The notes under the pieces: model-generated
What the model was told of the DNA's origin: nothing
The model's input: the letters and a program-made list of their open reading frames with translations, nothing else
Database searches by the model: none
In this document: positions 48,700 to 58,425 of the stretch, in pieces
Layout: each line of letters starts with the position of its first letter
Position numbering within the stretch: the stretch's first letter is position 1
Program-made: the position numbers and the translations under genes
Origin: Rhodoligotrophos sp. CJ14
GTDB taxonomy: Bacteria > Pseudomonadota > Alphaproteobacteria > Rhizobiales > Im1
Reading direction: 5' to 3'
Length of the DNA stretch: 64,000 bases
Assembly (NCBI RefSeq): GCF_038811545.1
Contig: NZ_CP133319.1
Coordinates: 4,290,001-4,354,000, forward strand

Positions 48700-49045
48700 G
48701 GGGGCTTCTGTTGCCAGGTGCCCACCGGACCCCGCCTTGACCTGCTACAGCCAAGGACTTTGATTTCGGTGCTTAAGCTGCGTTACGCAGCCTGGGCAAC
48801 CGGAGCATAGTTGTCGTTGGCAACTATAAATTTAGCCCGATAACGGCGGTACCATGCCGGGTGAAAGACCATCCTTTACGCTCTCGTCGATCCTATTTCA
48901 CCCCCATCAGATACCGCCATCTGCGGCGGCATGTGGTGGAGGTGCCGGGTACCGCCCCCGGGTCCGATGAGTTTATTGCGACGTCCGTTTATCACCATAG
49001 TCGGTCGAGGACCGACAGCCTCCAATATAGGGAGGTTGGCGCCAC
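48700..49045 (-). ncRNA. ssrA: tmRNA, circularly permuted two-piece form (ssrA)
   Basis: Rescue RNA for stalled ribosomes in the permuted alphaproteobacterial layout, read on the minus strand. The acceptor piece comes first and ends in CACCTCCACCA at 48934, preceded by a T-arm CCGGGGGCGGTACCCGG. A short spacer follows, then the coding piece begins GGGGGTGAAATAGG at 48905. GGGGGTG pairs with CACCTCC in a 7-bp acceptor stem. The tag frame (48783-48821) encodes ANDNYAPVAQAA and ends in a stop set in the perfect hairpin GCTGCG-TAA-CGCAGC. The outer ends are approximate. SmpB is not in the window. Confidence 0.92.
48783..48821 (-). other. tmRNA-encoded proteolysis tag reading frame
   Basis: Thirteen codons including stop: GCC AAC GAC AAC TAT GCT CCG and so on, giving ANDNYAPVAQAA. 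The -AA end and ANDN start match alphaproteobacterial ssrA tags bound by SspB and ClpX. Confidence 0.93.
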
Positions 49046-49141
49046 ATGAGAAGGCCATGTGAGGAATTTTCCGCTATGAGTTCATGGAGATGGCACCCGA
49101 GCTGCCCTTCCAGAATCAACTCCGGTCCGAAGACCATGCCA

Positions 49142-49645
49142 CTAGCGAAGGGGCTGCGCATCTGCGCTGATCGGGCTCACCTTGACCGGCCCGCAGGCCG
49201 TGAAGCTGCCGGGGAAGGTTGCTGGCATCTCCGTGCCGGGGAGTGTTGCCCGCAATTCCACTGCGTTCCGGCAATCATCCGTATGGCGACCGGTTGGAAA
49301 CTCGATGGCGAAGAACGCTTCATCGCCCGGATTCATCGTGACGGGTGTCTTACGCTCGGCCTCTTGGCCGGCCGCCTCATCCGAGGGCTCGATGGCCATA
49401 TCGCTGATCGGCTGCCCCTTCGTGTCCAGCAGCTCGACACGGGGATGACCATCCAACGTGCAGCTCTTTGCCCCTATATTGGTAATCTTGTAAGCAAAGG
49501 CATTGGCGCCGTTGGTGGCATCCTGCCCTTCGCTGTCGATCTTGAGATTAAGGCCGGAGCAGGGCTGTGCCTGAGCCTCGTCCCAAGCGTTCGCCGATAG
49601 CACAATCAGTGCGGCGAATGTTAGAACGCTCCAATGTGCTCGCAT
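49142..49645 (-). CDS. Secreted DUF4232-type protein
   Basis: Exported protein of about 167 residues. The signal peptide starts MRAHWSVLTFAALIVLSANA and cleavage is expected near AQAQPC. The mature part has YKITNIGAKSCTLDGHPRVELLD, which matches the DUF4232 pattern (NxGxxxCxLxGxPxVxLxD), plus two more cysteines. The ATG at 49645 has GGAGG five bases upstream; a longer frame to 49699 has none. The domain is a beta sandwich of unknown function. It stands alone between ssrA and the divergent thyA. Confidence 0.8.
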   Translation of the reverse strand: MRAHWSVLTFAALIVLSANAWDEAQAQPCSGLNLKIDSEGQDATNGANAFAYKITNIGAKSCTLDGHPRVELLDTKGQPISDMAIEPSDEAAGQEAERKTPVTMNPGDEAFFAIEFPTGRHTDDCRNAVELRATLPGTEMPATFPGSFTACGPVKVSPISADAQPLR

Positions 49646-49781
49646 GGTGCCTCCGGGTGAACACTTGCGTAAACTCCTTCCAAGGCCTCTGCCCGGCATC
49701 CGGGCATCGCGCGGCTCTGGGAATCAATCTATGTGAATGGCAATTCGTTGCGATGGGATTGCGTAACGAGAGGGTGGTCGA

Positions 49782-50576
49782 GTGAAGCAGTATCATGAAC
49801 TGGTCGCGCGCATTCTCGGGGAGGGCGTGCGCAAGAACGATCGCACCGGAACCGGCACGCTCTCTGTGTTCGGCCACATGATGCGGTTTGACCTGGCCGA
49901 AGGCTTTCCATTGGTCACGACCAAGCGCCTTCATGTGAGGTCGATCATCCACGAGCTGCTATGGTTCATCCGCGGCGACACCAACATTGCCTATCTGAAG
50001 CAGAATGGCGTGAGCATCTGGAATGAATGGGCAGACGCCCACGGCGATCTCGGCCCTGTCTACGGCAAGCAGTGGCGCTCTTGGGGAACACCTGATGGTG
50101 GAGCGATCGATCAGCTTGGAAAAGTCATAGCCGAGCTGCGTGACAATCCCGATTCGCGCCGCCACATCGTTTGCTCCTGGAACGTGGCCGACCTCGACCG
50201 AATGGCGCTGGCGCCGTGCCATTGCCTATTCCAGTTCTACGTGGCGAATGGCCGCTTGTCGTGCCTGCTCTACCAGCGCTCAGCCGACGTGTTCTTGGGC
50301 GTCCCCTTCAATATCGCGTCTTACGCTCTGCTCACCCATATGGTTGCGCAGGTCACCGGCCTTGAGCCAGGCGAGTTCATCCACAGCTTTGGCGATGCCC
50401 ACCTCTATCTCAACCATCTCGACCAGGCGCGCGAGCTTCTGCGGCGCAAACCGCTTCCCTTGCCGAAGCTCCGGATCAATCCTGGCCTACGCTCGATCGA
50501 TGACTTCAAATACGAGGATTTTGAGATTGTGGGCTATCAGGCCCATGCGCATATCGCAGCACCGGTTGCGGTGTAG
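49782..50576 (+). CDS. thyA: Thymidylate synthase ThyA
   Basis: Makes dTMP from dUMP with methylene-tetrahydrofolate; 264 residues, the same length as the enterobacterial enzyme. The nucleophile Cys lies in [12 protein letters not shown], the phosphate-binding Arg in DSRRHIV, and [15 protein letters not shown] is typical. The start is GTG at 49782. No folA follows. It is divergent from the DUF4232 gene and convergent with the OsmC-like gene. Confidence 0.97.
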   Translation: MKQYHELVARILGEGVRKNDRTGTGTLSVFGHMMRFDLAEGFPLVTTKRLHVRSIIHELLWFIRGDTNIAYLKQNGVSIWNEWADAHGDLGPVYGKQWRSWGTPDGGAIDQLGKVIAELRDNPDSRRHIVCSWNVADLDRMALAPCHCLFQFYVANGRLSCLLYQRSADVFLGVPFNIASYALLTHMVAQVTGLEPGEFIHSFGDAHLYLNHLDQARELLRRKPLPLPKLRINPGLRSIDDFKYEDFEIVGYQAHAHIAAPVAV

Positions 50577-50671
50577 CCGGACGGCCGCACAAAGCGATCT
50601 CCTCTGATCTCAAAGGAAACCGCCCTGTCCCTTGTCTGTGTCTCGGGTTCTCCGGGACCGCGCGCCGGTCC

Positions 50672-51100
50672 TCAGGCCTTGTTCAGGCTCCAATCAAGGG
50701 TGATCTCGGCATTCAGCACCTTCGAGATCGGGCATCCCTTCTCCGCCTTCTCGGCGAGCTCCTTGAACTTTGTCTCGTCGATGCCCGGAACCTTGGCATT
50801 GAGCTTCAACCGTGACGAGGACACTTTGAAGCCTTCGCCCTCTGGCACGAGCTCGACCGCCGCTTCCGTGGTAAGCTCATCGGCTGTGAACCCGGCACCC
50901 TGCAGCTGAAATGCCAGCGCCATGGTGAAACACCCTGCGTGAGCGGCGGCGATCAACTCTTCCGGATTGGTGCCGGCGCCATTCTCGAAACGGGACCTGA
51001 AGCCGTAAGGCGTGCTCGAGAGAACTCCGGACACCGATGTGAGATGGCCGGTTCCGTCCTTCCCCGACCCGGACCAGACAGCTGTGGCTTTGCGGATCAT
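50672..51100 (-). CDS. OsmC-family peroxiredoxin
   Basis: Thiol-dependent peroxidase of about 142 residues that removes organic or fatty-acid hydroperoxides. The first cysteine lies in AAHAGCFTMAL and the second in EKGCPISKVL, the OsmC/Ohr redox pair; GTNPEELIAAAHAGCF is the family block. OsmC rather than Ohr is favoured by the N-terminal strand order (ATAVWSGSGKDGTG). The ATG at 51100 follows AAAGGAGAG. Ohr/OsmC type can only be settled by alignment. Confidence 0.92.
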   Translation of the reverse strand: MIRKATAVWSGSGKDGTGHLTSVSGVLSSTPYGFRSRFENGAGTNPEELIAAAHAGCFTMALAFQLQGAGFTADELTTEAAVELVPEGEGFKVSSSRLKLNAKVPGIDETKFKELAEKAEKGCPISKVLNAEITLDWSLNKA

Positions 51101-51183
51101 TCTTCTCTCCTTTGCATTTCCGGAACGCCCCCCACCCACGCGGTCTGCGGGCTGCCAGGCGTTAACCGGCCTCGTGGCAGATG

Positions 51184-52107
51184 TTAACCCCGAAATTCTT
51201 CTTCCGTATAACCCTGAAGATAGAGCAATGCGGAAAGATCGGCATGATCGATGCGCACGTCCGCCGCATCCCGCGTCTTTGGCTTGGCATGAAACGCGAC
51301 CCCCAGCCCTGCGGTTTCGAGCATCGGAATGTCATTGGCGCCATCCCCCACCGCCAGAGCATCCGCCGGCGTGAGAGCGCTCGCCTCGCAAAGCTCCCGC
51401 AATGCCGTAACCTTGGCGTCGCGACCAAGAATGGGGGTGCCGACCTGGCCGGTCAGGACATCGTTCTCGATGAGCAGCGCGTTACCCCGGTGGTGATCGA
51501 ACCCGACGATCTCGGCGACATGAGCGGTGAACGCGGTGAAGCCACCGGAGATCAGCGCTGTCCGGGCGCCATTGGCGCGCATAGTCCGCACGAGCTGCCG
51601 TCCGCCTGGCGTGAAGGTGATCTTCTCTGCAAGAATGCGGGTGATCGCATCGCTCCTCAATCCTTTGAGCATCGCGACCCGCGCTTCCAGGGCCTGCTCG
51701 AAAGCGAGCTCACCGCGCATGGCTCTTTCGGTGATCGCGCTGATCTCATCGCCAACCCCCGCCATCACGGCGAGCTCGTCAATGCATTCCTGGCCGATAA
51801 TGGTGGAATCCATGTCGGCGACCAGCAGCGCCTTGCGCCGGCCCTGGGCGGGCAGGATGGCAATGTCGATGGGAGAGGGGGCCAGCGCCTCGCGCAAGCT
51901 ATCCTCGATCCGGCGATGATCCGCAGGATCGGCAGCAAAGGTCCATTCGCATGCCTTACCCGGCGCGAGCCATCGGGTGGGTTCGGCAAGGCCAAGCTTT
52001 TGGCGGACCACATCAAGCTGAGGCTCGCCGAGTGGTGGCCGTGAGGCAGACGGGTCTGAGGCGGACGGGCCCGAGACACTTGCAATGAGAATGAGGACGG
52101 TGTCCAT
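51184..52107 (-). CDS. serB: Phosphoserine phosphatase SerB
   Basis: HAD-superfamily phosphatase of about 307 residues, last step of serine synthesis. Motif I is VADMDSTIIGQECIDE, motif II ALISGGFTAF and motif III/IV GDGANDIPML. About 80 residues precede motif I, corresponding to the ACT-like N-terminal part. The ATG at 52107 begins MDTVLILIAS; a TTG at 52137 is less likely. It is divergent from miaA with about 30 bp between, so promoters may overlap the coding ends. Confidence 0.95.
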   Translation of the reverse strand: MDTVLILIASVSGPSASDPSASRPPLGEPQLDVVRQKLGLAEPTRWLAPGKACEWTFAADPADHRRIEDSLREALAPSPIDIAILPAQGRRKALLVADMDSTIIGQECIDELAVMAGVGDEISAITERAMRGELAFEQALEARVAMLKGLRSDAITRILAEKITFTPGGRQLVRTMRANGARTALISGGFTAFTAHVAEIVGFDHHRGNALLIENDVLTGQVGTPILGRDAKVTALRELCEASALTPADALAVGDGANDIPMLETAGLGVAFHAKPKTRDAADVRIDHADLSALLYLQGYTEEEFRG

Positions 52108-52136
52108 GCGCTCTATGAATGTGGAGATGGCAAGCA

Positions 52137-53096
52137 ATGCCCGTGCCTGAGCGCCCAGATGGAGGCAAGGACCGGCGATCGGCTGTTCTTATCGCAGGAC
52201 CGACCGCCAGCGGCAAGTCGGCCTTCGCCTCTGCGATCGGTCGCAAGCATCCGGCTGTGATTATCAACGCGGATTCCATGCAGGTCTACCGCGATCTGTC
52301 GATCCTGACCTCGCGGCCAACCCTGGGCGAAATCGATGCCGTGCCACACTGCCTTTACGGCCATGTGGATGCCAGCGAAACCTATTCGGTGGCACGCTGG
52401 CTTCGGGAAGCGGAGCAAGCAATTGGCGCGGCCTGGGCGGCGCAACGTCTGCCCGTGATCATCGGCGGGACTGGCCTCTATTTCCGCGCATTGGAACGCG
52501 GCCTCGCGGATATTCCGCCGATACCGGAGAGCATTCGCCTGAAATGGCGTTCGGCGCTTCGGGAGGAGGGCAGCGTTGCTCTCCACCGAATCTTGTGTGA
52601 GCGGGATCCCCAGACGGCCGCCAGCATAAGGCCGAGCGACAGCCAGCGCATCGTCCGGGCCTTGGAAGTTTTGGACACGACTGGCCAGGGCTTGCGGCAA
52701 TGGCATGGCGATCACCGAGGCGCGAGACTGCTCGATGATCGGGTGTGCATCGTCCGCCTGCTTCTGACGCCGCGGCGCGATCAGCTTTACCAGGCGATTG
52801 ATCGCCGTTTCGTTCAGATGATCGAGACCGGAGCGCTGGAAGAGGTCCGCGCGCTGTCGGCGCGTGGCTTGCCATCATCGCTCCCGGCGATGAAAGCCAT
52901 CGGTGTTGCGGAGCTCACCGCGGTCATCGAAGGGCACATGTCTCTCGATGATGCGATTGCCAGGGCGCAGCTTCGAACGCGCCGCTATGCTAAGCGGCAG
53001 ATGACTTGGTTTCGAAACCAGATGGCAAGCTGGTCCGCAATTGAACGCCCCGACCCATCTCAGACGGAAAGCCTGCTCCAGTCCCTCGCCCTATGA
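52137..53096 (+). CDS. miaA: tRNA dimethylallyltransferase MiaA
   Basis: Adds a dimethylallyl group to A37 of UNN-decoding tRNAs; about 319 residues. The P-loop LIAGPTASGKSAFA lies near the N-terminus, followed by INADSMQVYRDLSILTSRP (motif INADSMQVY) and IGGTGLYFRAL. RRYAKRQMTWFRNQ near the C-terminus is the tRNA-binding signature. Start may be 52137 or 52119. The serB-miaA divergent pair is a recurring alphaproteobacterial arrangement; ilv genes follow downstream. Confidence 0.96.
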   Translation: MPVPERPDGGKDRRSAVLIAGPTASGKSAFASAIGRKHPAVIINADSMQVYRDLSILTSRPTLGEIDAVPHCLYGHVDASETYSVARWLREAEQAIGAAWAAQRLPVIIGGTGLYFRALERGLADIPPIPESIRLKWRSALREEGSVALHRILCERDPQTAASIRPSDSQRIVRALEVLDTTGQGLRQWHGDHRGARLLDDRVCIVRLLLTPRRDQLYQAIDRRFVQMIETGALEEVRALSARGLPSSLPAMKAIGVAELTAVIEGHMSLDDAIARAQLRTRRYAKRQMTWFRNQMASWSAIERPDPSQTESLLQSLAL

Positions 53097-53209
53097 GCAC
53101 GCCCGGCCTGGTGGAGAGAGGGCGACGGCGATACGCCGCACTCGCCCACCAAGGCATCGTTCAAGCCGGATTGTAAGGGGCCCCATGATCCCGATGGAAG
53201 CACCGGGGC

Positions 53210-53521
53210 TCATGCGGCAGCATCGGCATTGATCTCGGAACGGTTTGCGGCCTTGCTCTTCAAGGTCCTGGCAGCATGCCAAAGATCATAGTCTCGCTGC
53301 AGGTTCAGCCAGAATTCTGGCCTGTTTCTGCAAAGCCGCGCCAGCTTGAGAGCCATTTCGGGTGTAACCGAATATCGCTCGCCGAGCAGACCATAAAGGA
53401 GAGTTCGGGAAATCTGCAAACGGCGGGCCATGGCGCTTTTGGTGAGTCCGATATCCGGAAGCACCTTTTCCCTGAGTACGGCGCCAGGGTGGGGTGGCGG
53501 GCAAGCCTTATCACCTTTCAT
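53210..53521 (-). CDS. higA: HigA-family antitoxin (XRE helix-turn-helix), no HigB found
   Basis: DNA-binding antitoxin-like protein of about 103 residues. The pattern PPPHPGAVLREKVLPDIGLTK, then ISRTLLYGLLGERYSVTPEMALKLARL and RPEFWLNLQRDYDLW is characteristic of HigA of HigBA modules (key blocks HPGAVLRE, SVTPEMALKLAR and EFWLNLQ). The ATG at 53521 has GAGGAG upstream. In most modules higB precedes higA in the same direction; no toxin-sized frame is found upstream here, so it is orphan or a decayed module. It is convergent with miaA. Confidence 0.85.
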   Translation of the reverse strand: MKGDKACPPPHPGAVLREKVLPDIGLTKSAMARRLQISRTLLYGLLGERYSVTPEMALKLARLCRNRPEFWLNLQRDYDLWHAARTLKSKAANRSEINADAAA

Positions 53522-53854
53522 GTTCAACTCCTCGCGTGATCAACATCCTCGACAACTTTGAGAGTGCTAAGCCTCTAAGAGGGCACCCGGACGGCTGGGT
53601 ATCAGACGTTGTATTTCTGTCCCAACTCGCGCTACGATTGTGCTCGATACCCAATTCATCCAGATCGCGAATCGAGCCAACCTATGCGGTACGATGCAAT
53701 TTATATTAGATTGTTATTTATTCCTACACCCTATGGTAGAAAATCCGCATCAAATGAATCAGCACTCGCTTTTCACGCTGCCATGAGCGCTTGACCGCGT
53801 GCCTGCGCCTCGCTATCGTCCGCCACCATCGCAAGCCGTCTCCGGACCGGACTG
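53522..53854. other. Intergenic region between higA and the ilv leader (333 bp)
   Basis: AT content rises around 53690-53760 (for example TTTATATTAGATTG). No toxin gene is convincing on either strand. The ilvB promoter should lie near its right end. Nothing else recognised. Confidence 0.5.
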
Positions 53855-53911
53855 ATGAACGCACAGATTCTTGTAGTAGGACCGCGCACGCCCCGGCCAG
53901 CACCGAGCTGA
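53855..53911 (+). CDS. ilv leader peptide, 18 aa
   Basis: ATG at 53855 opens MNAQILVVGPRTPRPAPS and stops at 53909-53911. Codons 5-8 are Ile-Leu-Val-Val, the three branched-chain amino acids made by the downstream genes. The frame overlaps the left arm of the hairpin at 53883-53933. The ribosome site is weak. Too short for usual gene calls; inferred to sense BCAA-tRNA charging. Confidence 0.7.
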   Translation: MNAQILVVGPRTPRPAPS

Positions 53912-53933
53912 GCCGAACCACGGTGCGTGCGCG
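53883..53933 (+). promoter_or_regulatory. Pause-type hairpin of the ilv attenuator
   Basis: CGCGCACGC (53883-53891) and GCGTGCGCG (53925-53933) are perfect 9-bp complements. Adjacent GCCCC (53890-53894) could instead pair with GGGGC at 53937-53941, the left arm of the terminator, giving an antiterminator. Mutually exclusive pairings are seen by eye only. Confidence 0.6.
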
Positions 53934-53935
53934 AC

Positions 53936-53958
53936 AGGGGCCTTCAAGGCCCCTTTTT
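53936..53958 (+). terminator. Attenuator terminator before ilvB
   Basis: AGGGGCC, loop TTCAA, GGCCCCT then TTTTT: a 7-bp GC stem with a five-base T run, 25 bases after the leader peptide stop and 33 bases before the ilvB start. Confidence 0.85.
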
Positions 53959-53990
53959 CATTTGACCCGACGTGAAAGTGGAGCTGACCA

Positions 53991-55757
53991 ATGACCCAGG
54001 AGATGACGGGGGCGGAAATCGTCATCAAGGCACTCGTCGACCAGGGGGTCGAGCATATCTTCGGCTATCCCGGCGGTGCGGTTCTGCCCATCTATGATGA
54101 GCTGTTCCAGCAGGACAAGGTCCGGCACATCCTTGTGCGCCATGAGCAGGGCGCCGCGCACGCAGCCGAAGGCTATGCGCGCTCGACTGGAAAGGTGGGT
54201 TGCGTGCTGGTCACGTCAGGTCCTGGCGCCACCAACACCGTGACCGGTTTGACCGATGCCCTGATGGATTCCATTCCCATGGTGGTCATCACCGGGCAGG
54301 TTCCAACCCACCTGATCGGCAGCGATGCCTTCCAGGAATGCGACACCGTCGGCATCACCCGGCCTTGTACCAAGCACAATTGGCTGGTGCGTGACGTCAA
54401 TGATCTCGCTCGCGTGCTCCACGAGGCATTCTATGTGGCGCGCTCCGGTCGCCCGGGCCCGGTCGTGGTCGACATTCCCAAGGACGTTCAATTCGCTAAA
54501 GGGCGCTATTCCGGTCCCTCCAATGTCGCGCACAAGACCTATAGGCCGCGGGTGAAGGGTGACCTCAACCGGATTCGCGAGGCGGTGGATGCGATGGTGG
54601 CCGCCAAGCGCCCTGTCTTTTACACAGGCGGAGGGATCATCAATTCCGGTCCGGCGGCAAGCCGGCTGCTCCGGGAATTTGCTCGGATGACCGGATTTCC
54701 CGTGACCTCCACCCTGATGGGATTGGGGGCTTTCCCAGCCTCGAGCCCGCAATGGCTGGGAATGCTGGGTATGCATGGCACCTATGAAGCAAACATGGCG
54801 ATGCATGATTGCGACGTCATGATCTGTCTGGGTGCGCGTTTCGATGATCGTATCACCGGACGGCTTGATGCCTTCTCGCCCAACAGCATCAAGATCCATG
54901 TCGACATTGATCCCTCGTCGATCAACAAGAACGTGCCGGTGCAGATCCCCATCATTGGCGATTGTGCTCATGTGCTCGAGGACATGATCCGCATCTGGAA
55001 GTCCAAGGCCGCAATGCCCGAAAAGCAGGCATTGACGGACTGGTGGGCGAAGATCGATGGCTGGCGCGCCAAGGACTGCCTCAAATATCGCCGCAATGAC
55101 GAGCTGATCATGCCGCAATATGCGATCCAGAGGCTCTACGAGCTGACCAAGGATCGCGAGACCTACGTCACCACCGAGGTAGGCCAGCACCAGATGTGGG
55201 CAGCCCAGTTCTATCGCTTCGAGGAGCCAAACCGCTGGATGACCAGCGGCGGCCTCGGCACCATGGGATATGGTCTGCCGGCCGCGGTGGGTGTGCAGAT
55301 GGCCCATCCCGGCGCCCTGGTGGTCGATATTGCCGGCGATGCCTCTGTGCTGATGAACATGCAGGAAATGTCGACGGCCATTCAGTATGAGCTGCCGATC
55401 AAGATCTTCATTCTCAACAACCAGTACATGGGCATGGTGCGCCAGTGGCAGGAACTGCTGCATGGCAACCGCTTGTCGCACAGCTATACCGAGTCGCTCC
55501 CTGATTTCGTGAAGCTGGCCGAGGCTTATGGCTGCCACGGAATCCGCGCAAGCAAGCCTTCAGAGCTCGATGGTGCGATCCGCGAGATGATCGAGGTGAA
55601 GCGGCCTGTCCTGTTCGACTGCCGCGTGGCGAGCCTCGCCAACTGCTTCCCGATGATCCCCTCCGGCAAGGCCCACAACGAGATGTTGCTCGGCCAGGAT
55701 GTGAATGATGATCTCGGCGAGGTCGAGCTGTCCGATGAAGGTCGGATGATGGTGTGA
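53991..55757 (+). CDS. ilvB: Acetolactate synthase large subunit (ilvB/ilvI type)
   Basis: Catalytic subunit of acetohydroxyacid synthase, 588 residues, joining two pyruvates or pyruvate and 2-oxobutyrate. The N-terminal domain has [15 protein letters not shown] with [14 protein letters not shown] (Glu that activates TPP), the centre the FAD-binding region ([13 protein letters not shown]), and the C-terminus the TPP motif [14 protein letters not shown] ... [13 protein letters not shown]. Followed by the regulatory subunit after 27 bp. Expression should be attenuated at the leader. ilvB and ilvI names are both used. Confidence 0.96.
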   Translation: MTQEMTGAEIVIKALVDQGVEHIFGYPGGAVLPIYDELFQQDKVRHILVRHEQGAAHAAEGYARSTGKVGCVLVTSGPGATNTVTGLTDALMDSIPMVVITGQVPTHLIGSDAFQECDTVGITRPCTKHNWLVRDVNDLARVLHEAFYVARSGRPGPVVVDIPKDVQFAKGRYSGPSNVAHKTYRPRVKGDLNRIREAVDAMVAAKRPVFYTGGGIINSGPAASRLLREFARMTGFPVTSTLMGLGAFPASSPQWLGMLGMHGTYEANMAMHDCDVMICLGARFDDRITGRLDAFSPNSIKIHVDIDPSSINKNVPVQIPIIGDCAHVLEDMIRIWKSKAAMPEKQALTDWWAKIDGWRAKDCLKYRRNDELIMPQYAIQRLYELTKDRETYVTTEVGQHQMWAAQFYRFEEPNRWMTSGGLGTMGYGLPAAVGVQMAHPGALVVDIAGDASVLMNMQEMSTAIQYELPIKIFILNNQYMGMVRQWQELLHGNRLSHSYTESLPDFVKLAEAYGCHGIRASKPSELDGAIREMIEVKRPVLFDCRVASLANCFPMIPSGKAHNEMLLGQDVNDDLGEVELSDEGRMMV

Positions 55758-55784
55758 TGAAGGCCCGGCATTGAGGGACATGAC

Positions 55785-56306
55785 ATGCTGAAGAAAAACG
55801 ACCAGGTCGAGCGCCATACCATTTCCGTTCTGGTGGATAACGAGCCGGGCGTATTGGCGCGGGTCATCGGCCTGTTCTCGGGCCGCGGCTATAATATTGA
55901 CAGCCTGACCGTGTCGGAAACCGAGCACGAGGCGCATCTGTCGCGCATCACCGTGGTGACCACCGGCACGCCCATGGTGATCGAGCAGATCAAGGCGCAG
56001 CTTGACCGGCTTATTCCCGTACATTCGGTCGCCGACTTGACCTTGGTCAGCGACGCGGTCGAGCGTGAGCTTGCCCTGATCAAGGTATCGGGCAAGGGCG
56101 AGAAGCGGGTGGAGGCGCTGCGCCTCGCGGATGCCTTCCGCGCCAAGATCGTCGATGCCTCGATTGAGTCCTTTATATTCGAGCTGACAGGCAAGCCTGC
56201 CAAGATCGAGCAATTCATCGCCTTGATGCAGCCTTTGGGATTGGTTGAGGTCTGCCGGACTGGGATCGCTGCCATTGCGCGCGGCCCTGAAGCGATGCGT
56301 GCCTGA
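55785..56306 (+). CDS. ilvN: Acetolactate synthase small (regulatory) subunit
   Basis: Regulatory subunit of 173 residues conferring valine feedback control. Two ACT domains: the first begins HTISVLVDNEPGVLARVIGLFSGRGYNIDSL, seen as VLVDNEPGVLARV and GRGYNIDSL, and the second lies about residues 80-165. The ATG at 55785 is near the ilvB stop. Also called ilvH in many alphaproteobacteria. The 141 bp to ilvC contain a nested hairpin (56328-56376). Confidence 0.95.
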   Translation: MLKKNDQVERHTISVLVDNEPGVLARVIGLFSGRGYNIDSLTVSETEHEAHLSRITVVTTGTPMVIEQIKAQLDRLIPVHSVADLTLVSDAVERELALIKVSGKGEKRVEALRLADAFRAKIVDASIESFIFELTGKPAKIEQFIALMQPLGLVEVCRTGIAAIARGPEAMRA

Positions 56307-56309
56307 TGA

Positions 56310-57467
<1,158 letters not shown>

Positions 57468-57479
57468 GATCCATCAGAG

Positions 57480-57510
57480 GAGATCAGCTGCATACGGAGC
57501 AGCTGATCTC
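57480..57510 (+). terminator. Strong hairpin after ilvC
   Basis: GAGATCAGCTGC-type 12-bp stem: GAGATCAGCTGC minus its second base reads AGATCAGCTGC (57481-57491), loop ATACGGA, GCAGCTGATCT (57499-57509), with an extra G-C pair at 57480/57510. There is no T run, so it may protect the 3' end or act with Rho. Confidence 0.45.
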
Positions 57511-57680
57511 GCCGCGCCGAAGAAAAACGCCTCCGCGGCAGCCTTCTCCCGCAGTTAAGCAGGGGTATTTTAACCGAACTAACTTTAATTGGCAGGTATG
57601 CGCCCGCCTCGGAGCGCTTCATTTACACACGCCGAACTTTCTGCCGCCATTATCCGTTGACGCTCAAAAGGAGGTCGACA

Positions 57681-58394
57681 ATGGCGAAACAGCAGTCGAA
57701 GGCGCAGAAGGAGACGGTCGCCCGCGTCATGCACGAGTTCAAGCATGGCGAGCTGAAGATCCGCGGCACCGGTCCAAAGGTAAAGAATCCCAAGCAAGCG
57801 ATTGCGATCGCGCTGCACGAGGCTGGCGCCACCAATCAGGAAAGCCCGGCCAAGAATAAAGCGAATTTGCGCAAGACAAAGACCAAGGAACGTAAGGGCG
57901 AGACGGCCGAGGCGCGCAAGGAGGGCAAGAGCGCCCAGCAGCGCACGATGAAGGCGGCGACGGAGAAGAAGTCGAGCGGCAAGTCCTCCTCGGCTGCCAA
58001 GAAGACAACGTCCAAGCCCGCAACGGCAAAGAAGCCTACCGCTAAGGCCACTGCGAAATCGGCAACAGCGAAGAAGCCTGCTGCTAAGGCGACCGCCAAG
58101 CAGGCGACGGCCAAGAAACCTGCTGCCAAGAAGGCCACGGCTAAGTCGGCAACGACCAAGAAGCCTGCTGCCAAGTCCACGGCCAAGCAAGCAGTGGCCA
58201 AAAAGCCTGCAGCCAAGAAGACCACCGTTGAGCGCAAATCGGCGAGCCCCAAGGCAAGCTCTGCGAGCAAGAAGGCTGCACCGAGCGCCACTGCCAAGAC
58301 CAAAGAGGACCTCTATGCTGAGGCCAAGCGGCGGCGGATTCCAGGGCGTTCAAAAATGTCCAAGGACCAGCTCGAGCATGCGCTGACCCAGTAA
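57681..58394 (+). CDS. Histone H1-like lysine/alanine-rich protein (DUF6496-type N-terminus)
   Basis: Basic protein of about 237 residues in three parts. The N-terminal 55 residues contain [20 protein letters not shown], a conserved small domain. The middle (about residues 100-200) consists of [16 protein letters not shown] repeats, like the tail of histone H1 or AlgP, and should bind DNA non-specifically. The end [20 protein letters not shown] is a Rho-N/SAP-like helical module. AAGGAGG precedes the ATG at 57681. Possible nucleoid protein; role unproved. Confidence 0.8.
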   Translation: MAKQQSKAQKETVARVMHEFKHGELKIRGTGPKVKNPKQAIAIALHEAGATNQESPAKNKANLRKTKTKERKGETAEARKEGKSAQQRTMKAATEKKSSGKSSSAAKKTTSKPATAKKPTAKATAKSATAKKPAAKATAKQATAKKPAAKKATAKSATTKKPAAKSTAKQAVAKKPAAKKTTVERKSASPKASSASKKAAPSATAKTKEDLYAEAKRRRIPGRSKMSKDQLEHALTQ

Positions 58395-58425
58395 CCCGGG
58401 TTGATCGACCCGGTATCTGGGATGC

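Noticed and set aside
48861..49161. Small frames between sspB and the DUF4232 gene
   Set aside because: They overlap the tmRNA on both strands and have no protein-like sequence; the RNA explains the region.
54216..55538. 440-aa minus-strand frame opposite ilvB
   Set aside because: Antisense shadow of ilvB with no recognisable domain.
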